Origin: CAITSH01 sp945892985
Lineage (GTDB): Bacteria > Pseudomonadota > Gammaproteobacteria > Burkholderiales > SG8-39
NCBI GenBank assembly: GCA_945892985.1
Contig: CAMDDU010000002.1
Coordinates: forward strand, 1-64,000
DNA: 64,000 nt
Direction of reading: 5' to 3'
Position 1 is the first letter of the stretch; every line of letters starts with the position of its first letter. Shown in pieces: positions 34,885-43,312 of this stretch. The notes below the pieces were generated by a model. That model was not told the DNA's origin and ran no database searches. It saw nothing but the letters and a program-made list of their open reading frames with translations. The position numbers were made by a program, and so were the translations under genes.

Positions 34885-35565
34885 TTACAGGTTTTTGCAA
34901 AGCAGGTATTGGTTAGTGCCGGTTTCCGCAAAGGCAACTGTGGGTGCAGCCGTGGCGGCATCCGGGTTGGGCGCAGTCTGCAGCATGCCGCGCACTTGGC
35001 CGGCAATTGCCGAGCCATCATCCATTTGCGTGTCGACGGCGATAGCAATCTTGTCGGGAAGGTTGCTGGTGCACACCATGTTGGAGGTGAAGCCCATGCC
35101 GGTGGTCTGCACGCCGATAATCCCGCCCGAGGCGTTGTTAGGTTGCTGCGTTGCGGTGACCCCGGTGGTGGCGCCGGCGACAAAGCCGGACAGGCGCAGG
35201 TGCAGCCAGAACAGGCCGGTTTCCGCACCGGCAGCGGCGGGAGCGGCGGCGGCTACGTTGTACTTGACTGTTGTTGGCGATGCGCAGGTGCCGGTACAAA
35301 ATACGCCATTGCCATCACCACCAAAGGCGGCTGCGCCCCAGCGCGCCACGGTTGCGGCGTTGTTTTCATCGCCGGGCAGGGCACGGTAGCGGTCTTGATA
35401 GGAGTTCATGGCCGCGGTGATGCCGTTAAAGTCGTTGACGATGTTCTTGATTTTGGCTTGGGTGATCATTTCCTGACCCTTCAGGATGCCGCCTAGCAGC
35501 AGGCCGATGATGACAAGGACGATCGCGATCTCGACCAGCGTGAAGCCTGATTGTTTCGTTTTCAT
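34885..35565 (-). CDS. Type IV pilin-like protein (major pilin candidate)
   Basis: A 226-aa prepilin. The short leader MKTKQSG is followed by FTLVEIAIVLVIIGLLLGG: glycine at -1, phenylalanine at +1 and Glu5 are canonical for prepilin peptidase processing and pilus assembly. The globular domain carries cysteines near FCTGTC, SNMVCTSN and YLLCKNL, so C-terminal disulfides are likely. Start ATG 35563-35565 with GGGAAG five bases upstream. It is isolated from the other pilus genes, between the terminator and a sigma54-type promoter, as expected for a highly expressed subunit. Confidence 0.9.
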   Translation of the reverse strand: MKTKQSGFTLVEIAIVLVIIGLLLGGILKGQEMITQAKIKNIVNDFNGITAAMNSYQDRYRALPGDENNAATVARWGAAAFGGDGNGVFCTGTCASPTTVKYNVAAAAPAAAGAETGLFWLHLRLSGFVAGATTGVTATQQPNNASGGIIGVQTTGMGFTSNMVCTSNLPDKIAIAVDTQMDDGSAIAGQVRGMLQTAPNPDAATAAPTVAFAETGTNQYLLCKNL

Positions 35566-35604
35566 AATACTTCCCTGCCCATGCAAGATGTGATTTGGAA
35601 GCTT

Positions 35605-35622
35605 ATGCAAATTACATACCTG
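35605..35622 (-). promoter_or_regulatory. Putative sigma54 (-24/-12) promoter of the pilin gene
   Basis: On the minus strand the sequence CAGGTATGTAATTTGCAT carries the invariant GG (-24, 35619-35620) and GC (-12, 35607-35608) exactly 10 bp apart, with a perfect TTGCA. The -24 box is imperfect (GGTATG versus GGCACG). The predicted transcript would start about 30 bases before the pilin ATG. rpoN and a GAFTGA-type activator are both encoded in this window. Confidence 0.6.
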
Positions 35623-35708
35623 CGTAAAAGTATTGATTTATGCATTTTTGCCACGTTTTTAGGCCGGTTTTGTTGATATTTCGCCAGTAATGTCGACTTT
35701 ATGACAGA

Positions 35709-36440
35709 TCAGTTGGGTTTTGAGGCGCTGGCGCGCGTCTTCATGCGAAGCGCGATTTCTTCGAGGCGACCGTTTAAAAAGTGCAATTCTCCGCGGTCCG
35801 TGATTCGCCCGCTAGCCAGCAGCCCGCCTATCATGACGCGGGCGGCTTCAAGCTCATTCAGATCCTCCAGAATGAAAATTTCCATGGTAGTGACCCATGG
35901 CGGGACGTCTATGGCGGTGGTGTGGGTTTGCAGGCTGGCGGCGTAGCTGCGCGCCAGGGCAATGTCCTTGAGTCGGTGTTTGGCGAGAAATGTGGCGTGG
36001 GCCAGCCAGGGCCAGCGCCGGTTTGGGTCAAGTAGATACTGCCGATAAACAAAATCCAGCATGCTGCGCTGTTTGGCTTCGTCGCTAACCTCGGCATACA
36101 GCCGGCTCGCGGCCAGCAGTGGATACTGCCCGCCGGGATCCAGCTCAAGAATTAGCGCAAGCCAGTCCTGTACGCGCCCATAGTCGAGCGCTTGATAAGA
36201 CACCCGGCTGCCTGACTGGTAATCAAAGGCCTGTAGTTGCAGCATCAGGATCTTTGCCGCAGCCAGGTCTTCGCTAAGGCTGACCAGGCGTGTGACCATG
36301 GCCGTTGGTGGTGCCGGCAGTTCTTCTGCGCCTGGCTTGGGCGCGCTCCCCGATGTCTGCCACAGCAATTGCAGCGCGAGCGTGATGACGAGCAAGGCGG
36401 CGACAGGTTTGGGGACATGCGATAGTGGGCGCTCATTCAT
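35709..36440 (-). CDS. Membrane-anchored helical-repeat protein of unknown function
   Basis: I do not recognise this 243-aa protein. It has one N-terminal hydrophobic helix (PVAALLVITLALQLLWQ) and then an all-helical body whose pairs of amphipathic helices (for instance AASRLYAEVSDEAKQR and WLAHATFLAKHRLKDIALA) suggest TPR-like repeats. It lies 3 bp after the ABC-2 permease gene on the same strand and probably works with that transporter or the adjacent pilin. The distal ATPase at 54.3 kb may be its partner. Confidence 0.75.
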   Translation of the reverse strand: MNERPLSHVPKPVAALLVITLALQLLWQTSGSAPKPGAEELPAPPTAMVTRLVSLSEDLAAAKILMLQLQAFDYQSGSRVSYQALDYGRVQDWLALILELDPGGQYPLLAASRLYAEVSDEAKQRSMLDFVYRQYLLDPNRRWPWLAHATFLAKHRLKDIALARSYAASLQTHTTAIDVPPWVTTMEIFILEDLNELEAARVMIGGLLASGRITDRGELHFLNGRLEEIALRMKTRASASKPN

Positions 36441-36443
36441 GAG

Positions 36444-37262
36444 CTAAAAATTTTTGCGATAAAAGTCAAACAGCGCTGCGCCGCATAACAGTCCCCCGTA
36501 GATAGCGGCGTCCAGAGCGGCTGCGGCGACGGACGCGGCATCAGGCGCGGCATACAGCAACCATTCCGTGCGGGTGATGCGGTCCAAGTGGGGGAGTAGC
36601 AGCGCGAAAACGTCGATCAGCAAGCGTATGACGTCATTGCCAAGGCTGCCGGCAGTGTCCAGCGGTGCTGCAGCGATTACCTGGATCGCGCCGATGCTGC
36701 GGGAGAGCACGTAAAATCCGGCTGCCGCTGCCAGCGCTGATGTCACTTGATTGAGCGACATGACGCAAAACAGGCTTAGCGTAGTCATGATGAGAAGTTC
36801 GCAGGCAAGCGACACAGTCCACGCGCCCACTTGTAGCCAGGGCGCAAACAAAGTCAGCGGCAGGCCAAAGAGTGCTGCCAGGACGATGGCGGACACTGCG
36901 AATCCGGCGAGTTTGCCGAAGAAATAACTGGCGCGTGGTAGTGGCAGGGCGAGGATCAGTTCAAGTCCCTTGTCGTTGGCCTCGCGTACCATGCTGGTCA
37001 CTATAAACGAAACGACAATGAATACTGCGCTGAGGCGCAACAGGGCGGCAAGGATGGCCGCCTGTATTTGTTTGGCTTCTGTGATCGCTACCGCCTGTAA
37101 AAAGGCGGCGGCGATAAGGCTGACGCCAATGCTCGCGGCAACGATCCACAGCAAACGGTTGCGCAGCGCCTCGATGAGGGTGTATCGCGCGATCACAAAC
37201 GCGGAGTGCAGCGCCGTATGCGGGAAATTGGAGGTGGAGGTGTTTGGGCGTTTGGTTATCAT
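36444..37262 (-). CDS. ABC-2 type transporter permease
   Basis: A 272-aa membrane protein with about six helices (LLWIVAASIGVSLIAAAFL, LSAVFIVVSFIVTSMV, LAGFAVSAIVLAALFGLPL, SLACELLIMTTLSLFCVMSL, ALAAAAGFYVLSRS, and a C-terminal one). The cytoplasmic stretch REANDKGLELILALPLPRASYF matches ABC-2 permeases. Start ATG 37260-37262; GTG 12 bases earlier is possible. No ATPase gene is adjacent: the only local candidate is the ABC ATPase at 54.3-55.0 kb, beyond the pilus genes. Confidence 0.86.
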   Translation of the reverse strand: MITKRPNTSTSNFPHTALHSAFVIARYTLIEALRNRLLWIVAASIGVSLIAAAFLQAVAITEAKQIQAAILAALLRLSAVFIVVSFIVTSMVREANDKGLELILALPLPRASYFFGKLAGFAVSAIVLAALFGLPLTLFAPWLQVGAWTVSLACELLIMTTLSLFCVMSLNQVTSALAAAAGFYVLSRSIGAIQVIAAAPLDTAGSLGNDVIRLLIDVFALLLPHLDRITRTEWLLYAAPDAASVAAAALDAAIYGGLLCGAALFDFYRKNF

Positions 37263-37345
37263 GACTGGGTGCACGGTGGCATAAATCCTGCCTTCAGGAG
37301 GTTAAAGCGCGAGACCTCGCGGAGCAAGCCCTTCCCCCCAATTTC

Positions 37346-39058
37346 ATGCAAATAGCGAATTTTCTCCCGCTTTTCCAGTTGGTTACGCTGCGTCATTGGC
37401 GGCCATTTTTCATCGCCATGGTGGTGCTTTTCCATCTTGCCGCAGTGATCGGCCCCGAGTCCTACCTGGGCCGGGTGTTGATGCTGGCCCATTTTGGCTT
37501 GTTCATTATGTGGCAGCCATTCATGCGCGGCGATCAGCGCATGTCGACCGGACAGGTGCTGGGCATCCTGTTGATCGCTATCCTTGTAATGCTCACGCTC
37601 AATTGGTGGTTGCTCGGACTATGGGTGAGCGTACTTGCCGGCATTGTCGGCGGCAAGGTGTTCCTGTTCCAGGCTCCGTGGCTGCGACGGTTTTATTTAG
37701 TCGTGCTGCTTTATTTTGTGGCCATGCTGCTGGTCTGGATAGTGCCCAACAGTTTTATGGGTATTAATCTTCCGGCGGAAATCGGGCCCTTCGTGCGCTA
37801 CGGCCTTCCCCTGCTCTTTATCCCGATGGCATTGTTGCCGGTCGAGAAAGACAGCGCCGAAACACCGCAGATAGTGGACTTTCTCTATGCAACCCTTTTG
37901 TTTTTGATGCTCGTAGTGCTGGTACTTGGTACGTTTGCATTTATGAGTGTTGCGCGCCTGTATTACTTGCTGTCGCTCGCTTACACCCTGATCATTATCG
38001 CGGGCGTGTTACTGGCCTTGTCTTTGGCGTGGAACCCGCGCGGCGGTTTTGGCGGTTTGGCCATGTTTTTCTCAAGGTATCTGCTCTCCATCGGACTGCC
38101 TTTCGAGCAATGGCTGTATTTCCTTGCCGAGCTCTCGCAATGTGAGGCACGCGCGGAGCAGTTCTTGAGGCAGGCCTGTGACGGTCTGCAGAAGCTGCCT
38201 TGGGTGACGGGTGGAAAATGGCGTGCCGGAGAGGACTCGGGGGAATTTGGTCATCGGACGCAGTATTCGGCGGAATTCGCGAATGAGCAGTTTTATGTGA
38301 TGGTCTATAGCCGACATGCGCTGAGCCCTTCGCTCATATGGCATTTTCAGTTGCTTGGCCAGTTGCTCGGGGAGTTTTATCTCGCAAAGCTGCGCGAGAT
38401 GAAACTTCAGCAACAGACCTACGTGCAGGCCGTCCATGAAACCGGCGCGCGGATGGCGCACGATGTGAAAAATCTTTTGCAATCGCTGAATGTGCTTACT
38501 TCTGCGGCGGAAAGCAGCGCACAACACGACCCGGCTGAATTGCAAGCCTTGATGCGTCGTCAACTGCCGGCCATCTCGCAACGCTTGCAGGCGACCATAG
38601 ATAAATTACGCCGGCCGGAGATGGAAAGTGGCCGCTTTGTTCGCGCCGATGTCTGGTGGGCAGACCTGAGACGCAGCTATAAAGGGCAGCCGGTCGAGTT
38701 TGAGGCGGGAGCTGTCGTTGACACGGTGCTGCTGCCGAAGGAACTGTTTGACAGCGTTGCGGACAATCTGATCCAGAATGCCATGCGAAAACTGCGTCTT
38801 GAGGGTGGGGTGCGGATCGCCGCCAGATTCAGTTGTGCAGACGCGATCGAATTTTCCGTTTCCGACACGGGTAGCATGGTTGCCCCAGAGGTGTTGCGCG
38901 GCTTGTTGCGCGGGCCGGTTCCCTCAGCCTCCGGTTATGGCATCGGCTTGTATCAGGCGGCGCGGCATGCGGAGATCTCGGGGTTCGCGTTACGGTTGTC
39001 CGATAATGAGCCGGGGTATGTCCGCTTTCTGCTGCGCGGCGACCTCCGGCGCGCTTAG
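37346..39058 (+). CDS. Membrane sensor histidine kinase
   Basis: A 570-aa kinase with seven or eight hydrophobic segments in residues 20-235, a cytoplasmic GAF-like region (~255-355), a dimerisation/phosphoacceptor helix with HETGARMAHDVKNLLQSLN around 373-391 and a HATPase_c domain (NLIQNAMRKL N-box, GYGIGLY G2-box). The G1 box reads DTGSMVAPEV, lacking the usual second glycine. The architecture resembles PrsK-type kinases that pair with NtrC-family regulators; the regulator at 52.8-54.3 kb is the obvious candidate. It is the only plus-strand gene in the pilus locus and overlaps the next gene's stop by four bases. Confidence 0.87.
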   Translation: MQIANFLPLFQLVTLRHWRPFFIAMVVLFHLAAVIGPESYLGRVLMLAHFGLFIMWQPFMRGDQRMSTGQVLGILLIAILVMLTLNWWLLGLWVSVLAGIVGGKVFLFQAPWLRRFYLVVLLYFVAMLLVWIVPNSFMGINLPAEIGPFVRYGLPLLFIPMALLPVEKDSAETPQIVDFLYATLLFLMLVVLVLGTFAFMSVARLYYLLSLAYTLIIIAGVLLALSLAWNPRGGFGGLAMFFSRYLLSIGLPFEQWLYFLAELSQCEARAEQFLRQACDGLQKLPWVTGGKWRAGEDSGEFGHRTQYSAEFANEQFYVMVYSRHALSPSLIWHFQLLGQLLGEFYLAKLREMKLQQQTYVQAVHETGARMAHDVKNLLQSLNVLTSAAESSAQHDPAELQALMRRQLPAISQRLQATIDKLRRPEMESGRFVRADVWWADLRRSYKGQPVEFEAGAVVDTVLLPKELFDSVADNLIQNAMRKLRLEGGVRIAARFSCADAIEFSVSDTGSMVAPEVLRGLLRGPVPSASGYGIGLYQAARHAEISGFALRLSDNEPGYVRFLLRGDLRRA

Positions 39059-39576
39059 TTTCTGGGGCTACTGGCGGGGGCTGGTACGGCAAGCTTGAAC
39101 GTGAGCCACAGAATCGCGGTATTGATGGCGAGTAAAAATAATTCCAGAAACAGCAGGGGTAGATAAATACTTCGTTTTGCTTTGTCTCCGAACAAAAAAT
39201 AGTAGCCGTCGAAGCTCAGCGGCGTATTGCGTTGCAGCGAGGTATAGGTCTCAAACGGGACAAAGATTAGCAGCAAGGCGAGATTCACCGCCGCGAAGAT
39301 CAACACCCCGTTTCTGGCCGTCAATGATGCGGGACCGGCTCGGCCATCGCGCAAAAAAAGCCAGCCAGCCGCAGCATTTGTCAGTATCCACATCACTTCA
39401 AGATAAAGCAGGTTGGAATTAATCTGTTTGTTGTACTGCTGGTCGAGCACGAAATAAAAGGCGTCAAAACTTGTCCCGCCGCGGGTCAATGACAGCGTGT
39501 CATATGGCGGGAAAGCCAGCATCAGCGCGAGGTTCACGCTTGCAACGGTGATCAGAATGGCCTGGTTGCGTTTCAT
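39055..39576 (-). CDS. Four-helix membrane protein with internal duplication, unknown function
   Basis: An unrecognised 173-aa protein made of two similar halves. Half one has AILITVASVNLALMLAFPPYDT, SFDAFYFVL and LEVMWILTNAAAGWLFL; half two repeats the plan as VLIFAAVNLALLLIFVPFET, SFDGYYFLF and LELFLLAINTAILWLTF. Each half is helix, Phe-Asp-Gly/Ala-Tyr-Phe loop, helix. It ends convergently inside the kinase gene stop and follows the pilin-like genes on the minus strand with a 46-bp gap. Confidence 0.8.
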   Translation of the reverse strand: MKRNQAILITVASVNLALMLAFPPYDTLSLTRGGTSFDAFYFVLDQQYNKQINSNLLYLEVMWILTNAAAGWLFLRDGRAGPASLTARNGVLIFAAVNLALLLIFVPFETYTSLQRNTPLSFDGYYFLFGDKAKRSIYLPLLFLELFLLAINTAILWLTFKLAVPAPASSPRN

Positions 39577-39622
39577 CGGGGTTGTGAAGGTTTTTTGGCG
39601 GTGGTTTTGGGATTGTCCAGCA

Positions 39623-40543
39623 CTAGGGCAGGCGGCTGGCGCTGATCATCCGGGTTATCAGCGTTGAGGGTGAAATGGCCAGCACAATGTCGTCGAATTC
39701 GCAGAACGGTGATCCGGCCGTGCTGTCACTGCACGAAGAGGTAGCCGTGCTGGCATTGCGGCTGATGTAGGCGTTATGAAGGTAGCTTGACCCGGTGACG
39801 GCGACCGCCGTGAGCTGGGTTGTGCCGTTTATGTTGGCTGCCTCGTCGACGTTCTGGTCGGGCACGCCGTCGCTGTTGCCGTCGCCGGATCCGATGACGC
39901 GGGTGCCGCTGGGCTGGAACGCGCCGTAGCCGTTCTTGCCGTGGGAAATGATGATCGCGGGAATACCGGCAGCAATCGCGCTGGTGTTGTGCGACGAGTC
40001 GCTGCGTGTGAACACCGCAATGTCGCCAAGACTGCACAGGGCAAATGTGGAAAGCGCCGGCGTAGGTACCGGGGCGCTGCAAGCCGGCGACTGGTTGGCG
40101 GGGCTGGCCAGCGCGGCGTTGACCGGCGTGAGCGTGGTCGTTGCGGCGTACGTGGTGTTGCTGATGGCGTCGGCGAACGCGCTGGTGACGCGATAGGTGA
40201 AACGCCGGCCCCATGCATCCACTTCCGCCACGCCAAGGCTGCTCCAGGGCACGACGCCCAGCGCAGTGGTGCAGCGGTTGTTGGTGCTGTCCCATTGCTC
40301 GGTGCCGGCGCCGGCCGCCCCCATCGCGAGTGCGCCGTTGGCCGGACAGGGCAGCCGTCCGTTCGACTGGGCGAAACCGATGACGGCGTCGCGAATCGAA
40401 TCCATGGTGCGGCGGGTGTCGGCGACGCTGCGCACCTCCATTTGCGCGGATATGGGCATGAGCGCGCCGGCGAGGAGCAGCCCGATTATGACGAAAGCGA
40501 CGGCCAGTTCGGCAAGCGTAAAGCCTTTTTGGCGACGGACCAA
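39623..40543 (-). CDS. Large pseudopilin-like protein
   Basis: A 306-aa protein with a prepilin leader: LVRRQKG then FTLAELAVAFVIIGLLLAG, with Glu5 in place. The start is TTG 40541-40543, 11 bp after the preceding stop; no ATG or GTG fits. The long C-terminal body has scattered cysteine pairs (RLPCPANG, NRCTTALG, SPACSAPV, FALCSLG, SSCSDST, PFCEFDD) and a calcium-loop-like GSGDGNSDGVPDQ. Size suggests a minor or tip pilin. Confidence 0.82.
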   Translation of the reverse strand: MVRRQKGFTLAELAVAFVIIGLLLAGALMPISAQMEVRSVADTRRTMDSIRDAVIGFAQSNGRLPCPANGALAMGAAGAGTEQWDSTNNRCTTALGVVPWSSLGVAEVDAWGRRFTYRVTSAFADAISNTTYAATTTLTPVNAALASPANQSPACSAPVPTPALSTFALCSLGDIAVFTRSDSSHNTSAIAAGIPAIIISHGKNGYGAFQPSGTRVIGSGDGNSDGVPDQNVDEAANINGTTQLTAVAVTGSSYLHNAYISRNASTATSSCSDSTAGSPFCEFDDIVLAISPSTLITRMISASRLP

Positions 40544-40553
40544 TCTGGCAGAT

Positions 40554-42284
40554 TCAGGGCGCAATGACAACCACCCTGTCGTTGATGGACGAAGCCACCC
40601 CTGCCCGGTGTTCGTAAATGAAATCGGTCGGCGTGGTGTTCTGGCCCTCCAGGTAGTTCGAAAGTGTTGCGGAGGGCCGGCTGGAGCCATTGAGCGAGTG
40701 GCCGGTCAGTATCAGGATGGCCTGCTTGTCGGTTGTCGACGCGTAACTCGAGGGCAGGGTGTTGACCGTCAGGCACGAGGGCGTTGCGGGCAGCGCGCTG
40801 CAGCTGCCGCCGCCCGGCTGCAAGCCGGGTGATACCGCGTAATAGACCTGCCGGTACCATTCGTTTCGTATGAACCAGCCGGCGAAGGGGTCGCTGCTGC
40901 TGGTGAGCGAACTCGTGGTTACATCGGGAATCGTCACCCGCATCGCCCGCGCGGCAGAGGAGGTGCTGTTCCGGACATGGGTTCCCTGGAAGATCACGGT
41001 ACCGGCGCCGGTGGCGCTCAACGATCCTGTGGTGCTTGTTCCGGACATGGTGCGGGTGTTACCTGTGGTTGGGCTGGTTACCGTCACACGCGGCGACAAG
41101 CCGGAACTCACATCGTCTGGCAGGTCGACAAAACCCAGCCCGACATTGGCGATCGGTGCCGATACCCTGAATTGGGGGTTGACCATGCTGTAACTGCAGC
41201 AGCCGGTCAGTCTCGGGTTGATGTTGAAGTCGCATTGTATCCCCCCGGTGACGAGGGAGCATGTGGTTCCGCTGATTGAGGCGGCGGTGCCGCCGGTCAG
41301 GGTGACGGTCGCCGAGCCGGTGGTCCAGGTGTAGGCACCCGTGGTCGTGAGCGGGAGGAGTCCCCCCGATGTCGACGTTGTCGTACTGCCGATGTACGCG
41401 GTTTGGGCGCGCTGCGCGCTTGTCCCCGGTCCGTTGGCGTAGGTGGCGTTCGAGAATATCGCCGGGAAGGGAAATCCGCCCCACTGTGAAAAATATGAAG
41501 TGATGGATGATCCGGAGGCCGGGGCAATGTATTGTTTGATGTCACTTTCTATGCGCGAGGCGACCGCCTGCTCGACCACCGAAAACAGATCGGCGTGCGT
41601 CAGCGGCAAAATCTGGTCGTTGAACGTGTCGGGGTAGCTTGCCGGGGATTGCGGGGTGCTGGTGTAGTTTCCCGTCGCGCCGGAATTGCGCCCTTCAAGG
41701 TAATTGGCGGCGGTGTTCACGCCGCTTGCATTACGCGTCTGCCCGGCGACGGCGACGCCCGGCGCAATGACAAACGCCACCACGGTGCTGAGCGTCGCAG
41801 TCGTGGTGCTGTCCTTGTCGCTGTAGAGGAAAAGCTGGCCCTGCGTGTCGCTGTTGATTACAGTGACGCCGCTGGCATTGCGCAAATTCGGCGAGAGGGC
41901 ATACCATAAAATTTCGCCGCTGGCATCGCGCAACTCGCGGGCGTTCAGCGTTTTCCAGGGGAGGCGGCCGATTTGGCTGAGGCAGGCTCCGCCGCTGATG
42001 TCGGACGAGCCGTCATTGGTGGTATCCGGGCAGGGCAGCGAGCCGGGCTGGTCGGTCGTGTTGCCGGTCCATGCCTGGGATGCCGACCACGCAATGAGCG
42101 CCGCCTTGGCCTCCTGCATGGCGTCGAGTGACCGGCTGTCACGTTCTATTTTCACCTGGGCGGTGATGCGCGTAAGTGCGTCGCTGATTACGTAGGTGCC
42201 GATGAGGGTGATGAAAACGACCAGCGCGAGCATAGCCATGCCGCGCTGACGATGCCGCGGTGATCGAATATGCCGTGCGCCCAT
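40554..42284 (-). CDS. Large PilX-like minor pilin / pilus tip protein
   Basis: A 576-aa protein. The N-terminus RHRQRGMAMLALVVFITLIG is a prepilin-like signal anchor of the PilX type, with Gly-Met at the likely processing site and no Glu5. The body is rich in Ser, Thr and Gly, contains a triple-Cys patch (GCCSY) and other cysteines, and ends with FIYEHRAGVASSINDRVVVIAP. Its size and low complexity suit a tip adhesin or assembly initiator. It is 3 bp from the next upstream gene of the pilus operon. Confidence 0.78.
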   Translation of the reverse strand: MGARHIRSPRHRQRGMAMLALVVFITLIGTYVISDALTRITAQVKIERDSRSLDAMQEAKAALIAWSASQAWTGNTTDQPGSLPCPDTTNDGSSDISGGACLSQIGRLPWKTLNARELRDASGEILWYALSPNLRNASGVTVINSDTQGQLFLYSDKDSTTTATLSTVVAFVIAPGVAVAGQTRNASGVNTAANYLEGRNSGATGNYTSTPQSPASYPDTFNDQILPLTHADLFSVVEQAVASRIESDIKQYIAPASGSSITSYFSQWGGFPFPAIFSNATYANGPGTSAQRAQTAYIGSTTTSTSGGLLPLTTTGAYTWTTGSATVTLTGGTAASISGTTCSLVTGGIQCDFNINPRLTGCCSYSMVNPQFRVSAPIANVGLGFVDLPDDVSSGLSPRVTVTSPTTGNTRTMSGTSTTGSLSATGAGTVIFQGTHVRNSTSSAARAMRVTIPDVTTSSLTSSSDPFAGWFIRNEWYRQVYYAVSPGLQPGGGSCSALPATPSCLTVNTLPSSYASTTDKQAILILTGHSLNGSSRPSATLSNYLEGQNTTPTDFIYEHRAGVASSINDRVVVIAP

Positions 42285-42287
42285 AAA

Positions 42288-42701
42288 TTAGCGCTTGCCG
42301 GAGGGCACGCGGATCTGGCCATCCCCCACGACATCGCGTTTCTCGCCGCGTACCTTGTCGAGCGTCTCGCCGATTTTCAACGGGACTGGAGGCTGATCTT
42401 CGCCCATGGGTACGGACACCTTTGACGGATCGACGCGACCTGCCTGGCCGTGCTGCGCCTGGCCGTTTATCCAGGATGTTATTTTCCCACTGGAGCGGGA
42501 CACTTGACCGTTCACTGTAACGAAGTTGTCGCTGGAAATAAGGCTTTCCTGGGCATCGGCCTGGCGTCGTCTGTCGAGATCAAGCCGTTGTGCCGGCGTC
42601 ATGAACAGGCGGCCCAACCCATCGGCGGCAGTCACCGGCAATGCAGTCGAAGTCAGTGCTAGGGCGAGCAGGGCACGGATAAATTTTGCGCCGGGATTCA
42701 T
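42288..42701 (-). CDS. Small secreted protein of the pilus operon (MshK/PilP position)
   Basis: A 137-aa protein with a signal peptide (FIRALLALALTSTALPVTAADG). It contains LGRLFMTPAQRLDLDRRR, SSDNFVTVNGQVSRSSGK and SWINGQAQHG, the last two resembling a short MSHA-type MshK domain. It follows the PilO-like gene by 2 bp. By position it would be the periplasmic alignment-complex partner contacting the secretin. No firm family assignment. Confidence 0.75.
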   Translation of the reverse strand: MNPGAKFIRALLALALTSTALPVTAADGLGRLFMTPAQRLDLDRRRQADAQESLISSDNFVTVNGQVSRSSGKITSWINGQAQHGQAGRVDPSKVSVPMGEDQPPVPLKIGETLDKVRGEKRDVVGDGQIRVPSGKR

Positions 42702-42703
42702 TA

Positions 42704-43312
42704 CTACTTTTTCTCCCTGATGGTGATCATGTCCATTTGACATTCCGACTTCAATCTTGGCGCCATGCCGCGGCCGCCCGGAGGGGCTTCGCGCTCCGTT
42801 CGTTCCAGCACGCACCGGCGTATGGAAACATAGGCTTTTCCAGCCGCCTGCAGGTCTTCTAAAAAATGAAGCAGATCATCTTCATGCAGCAGCGGCATAT
42901 CAACCTTGAGGCGGCTTGACATGAACTCCACCCCGGCCGCGGGCATGACGCCCGGATAGTCGAGGATTTTTTGCGCTTCAATGTCGTAGTTTATTTTAAA
43001 TAATTTTCGTTGCTCGCGGATTCGCGCAATTGACTCCACCCAATCAAGTCGTTTTTCCTCTCCAACAATCCCCCAGGATACGAGTCGCTCAAATTGAGTG
43101 AGATTTTCCCGAATTTCGCGTTCTTCTTCAGTAGCTTTTGCGACCCGCTCTTGTGCCGCCAGTTTGGACCGGTGCACCGTGCCCTTGTCCCTTTCGGCGC
43201 GATCTTTAGCGCGTTCGGCGATGAAAAGAGATGCGACCCCTGCGCCGACCATGAGCAGACAAAGTGTGATCGGTAATCTTAGTTTCTTGATGTCCTCACG
43301 ATTGATGGTCAT
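42704..43312 (-). CDS. PilO/MshJ-like bitopic membrane protein
   Basis: A 202-aa protein with one helix (LPITLCLLMVGAGVASLFIAE), a charged coiled coil (~35-85) and a periplasmic alpha/beta domain (GVEFMSSRLKVDMPLLHEDD, FLEDLQAAGKAYVSI), the architecture of PilO/MshJ inner-membrane assembly proteins. The ATG overlaps the previous stop in ATGA. It is expected to pair with the PilN-like part of the upstream protein. Confidence 0.8.
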   Translation of the reverse strand: MTINREDIKKLRLPITLCLLMVGAGVASLFIAERAKDRAERDKGTVHRSKLAAQERVAKATEEEREIRENLTQFERLVSWGIVGEEKRLDWVESIARIREQRKLFKINYDIEAQKILDYPGVMPAAGVEFMSSRLKVDMPLLHEDDLLHFLEDLQAAGKAYVSIRRCVLERTEREAPPGGRGMAPRLKSECQMDMITIREKK

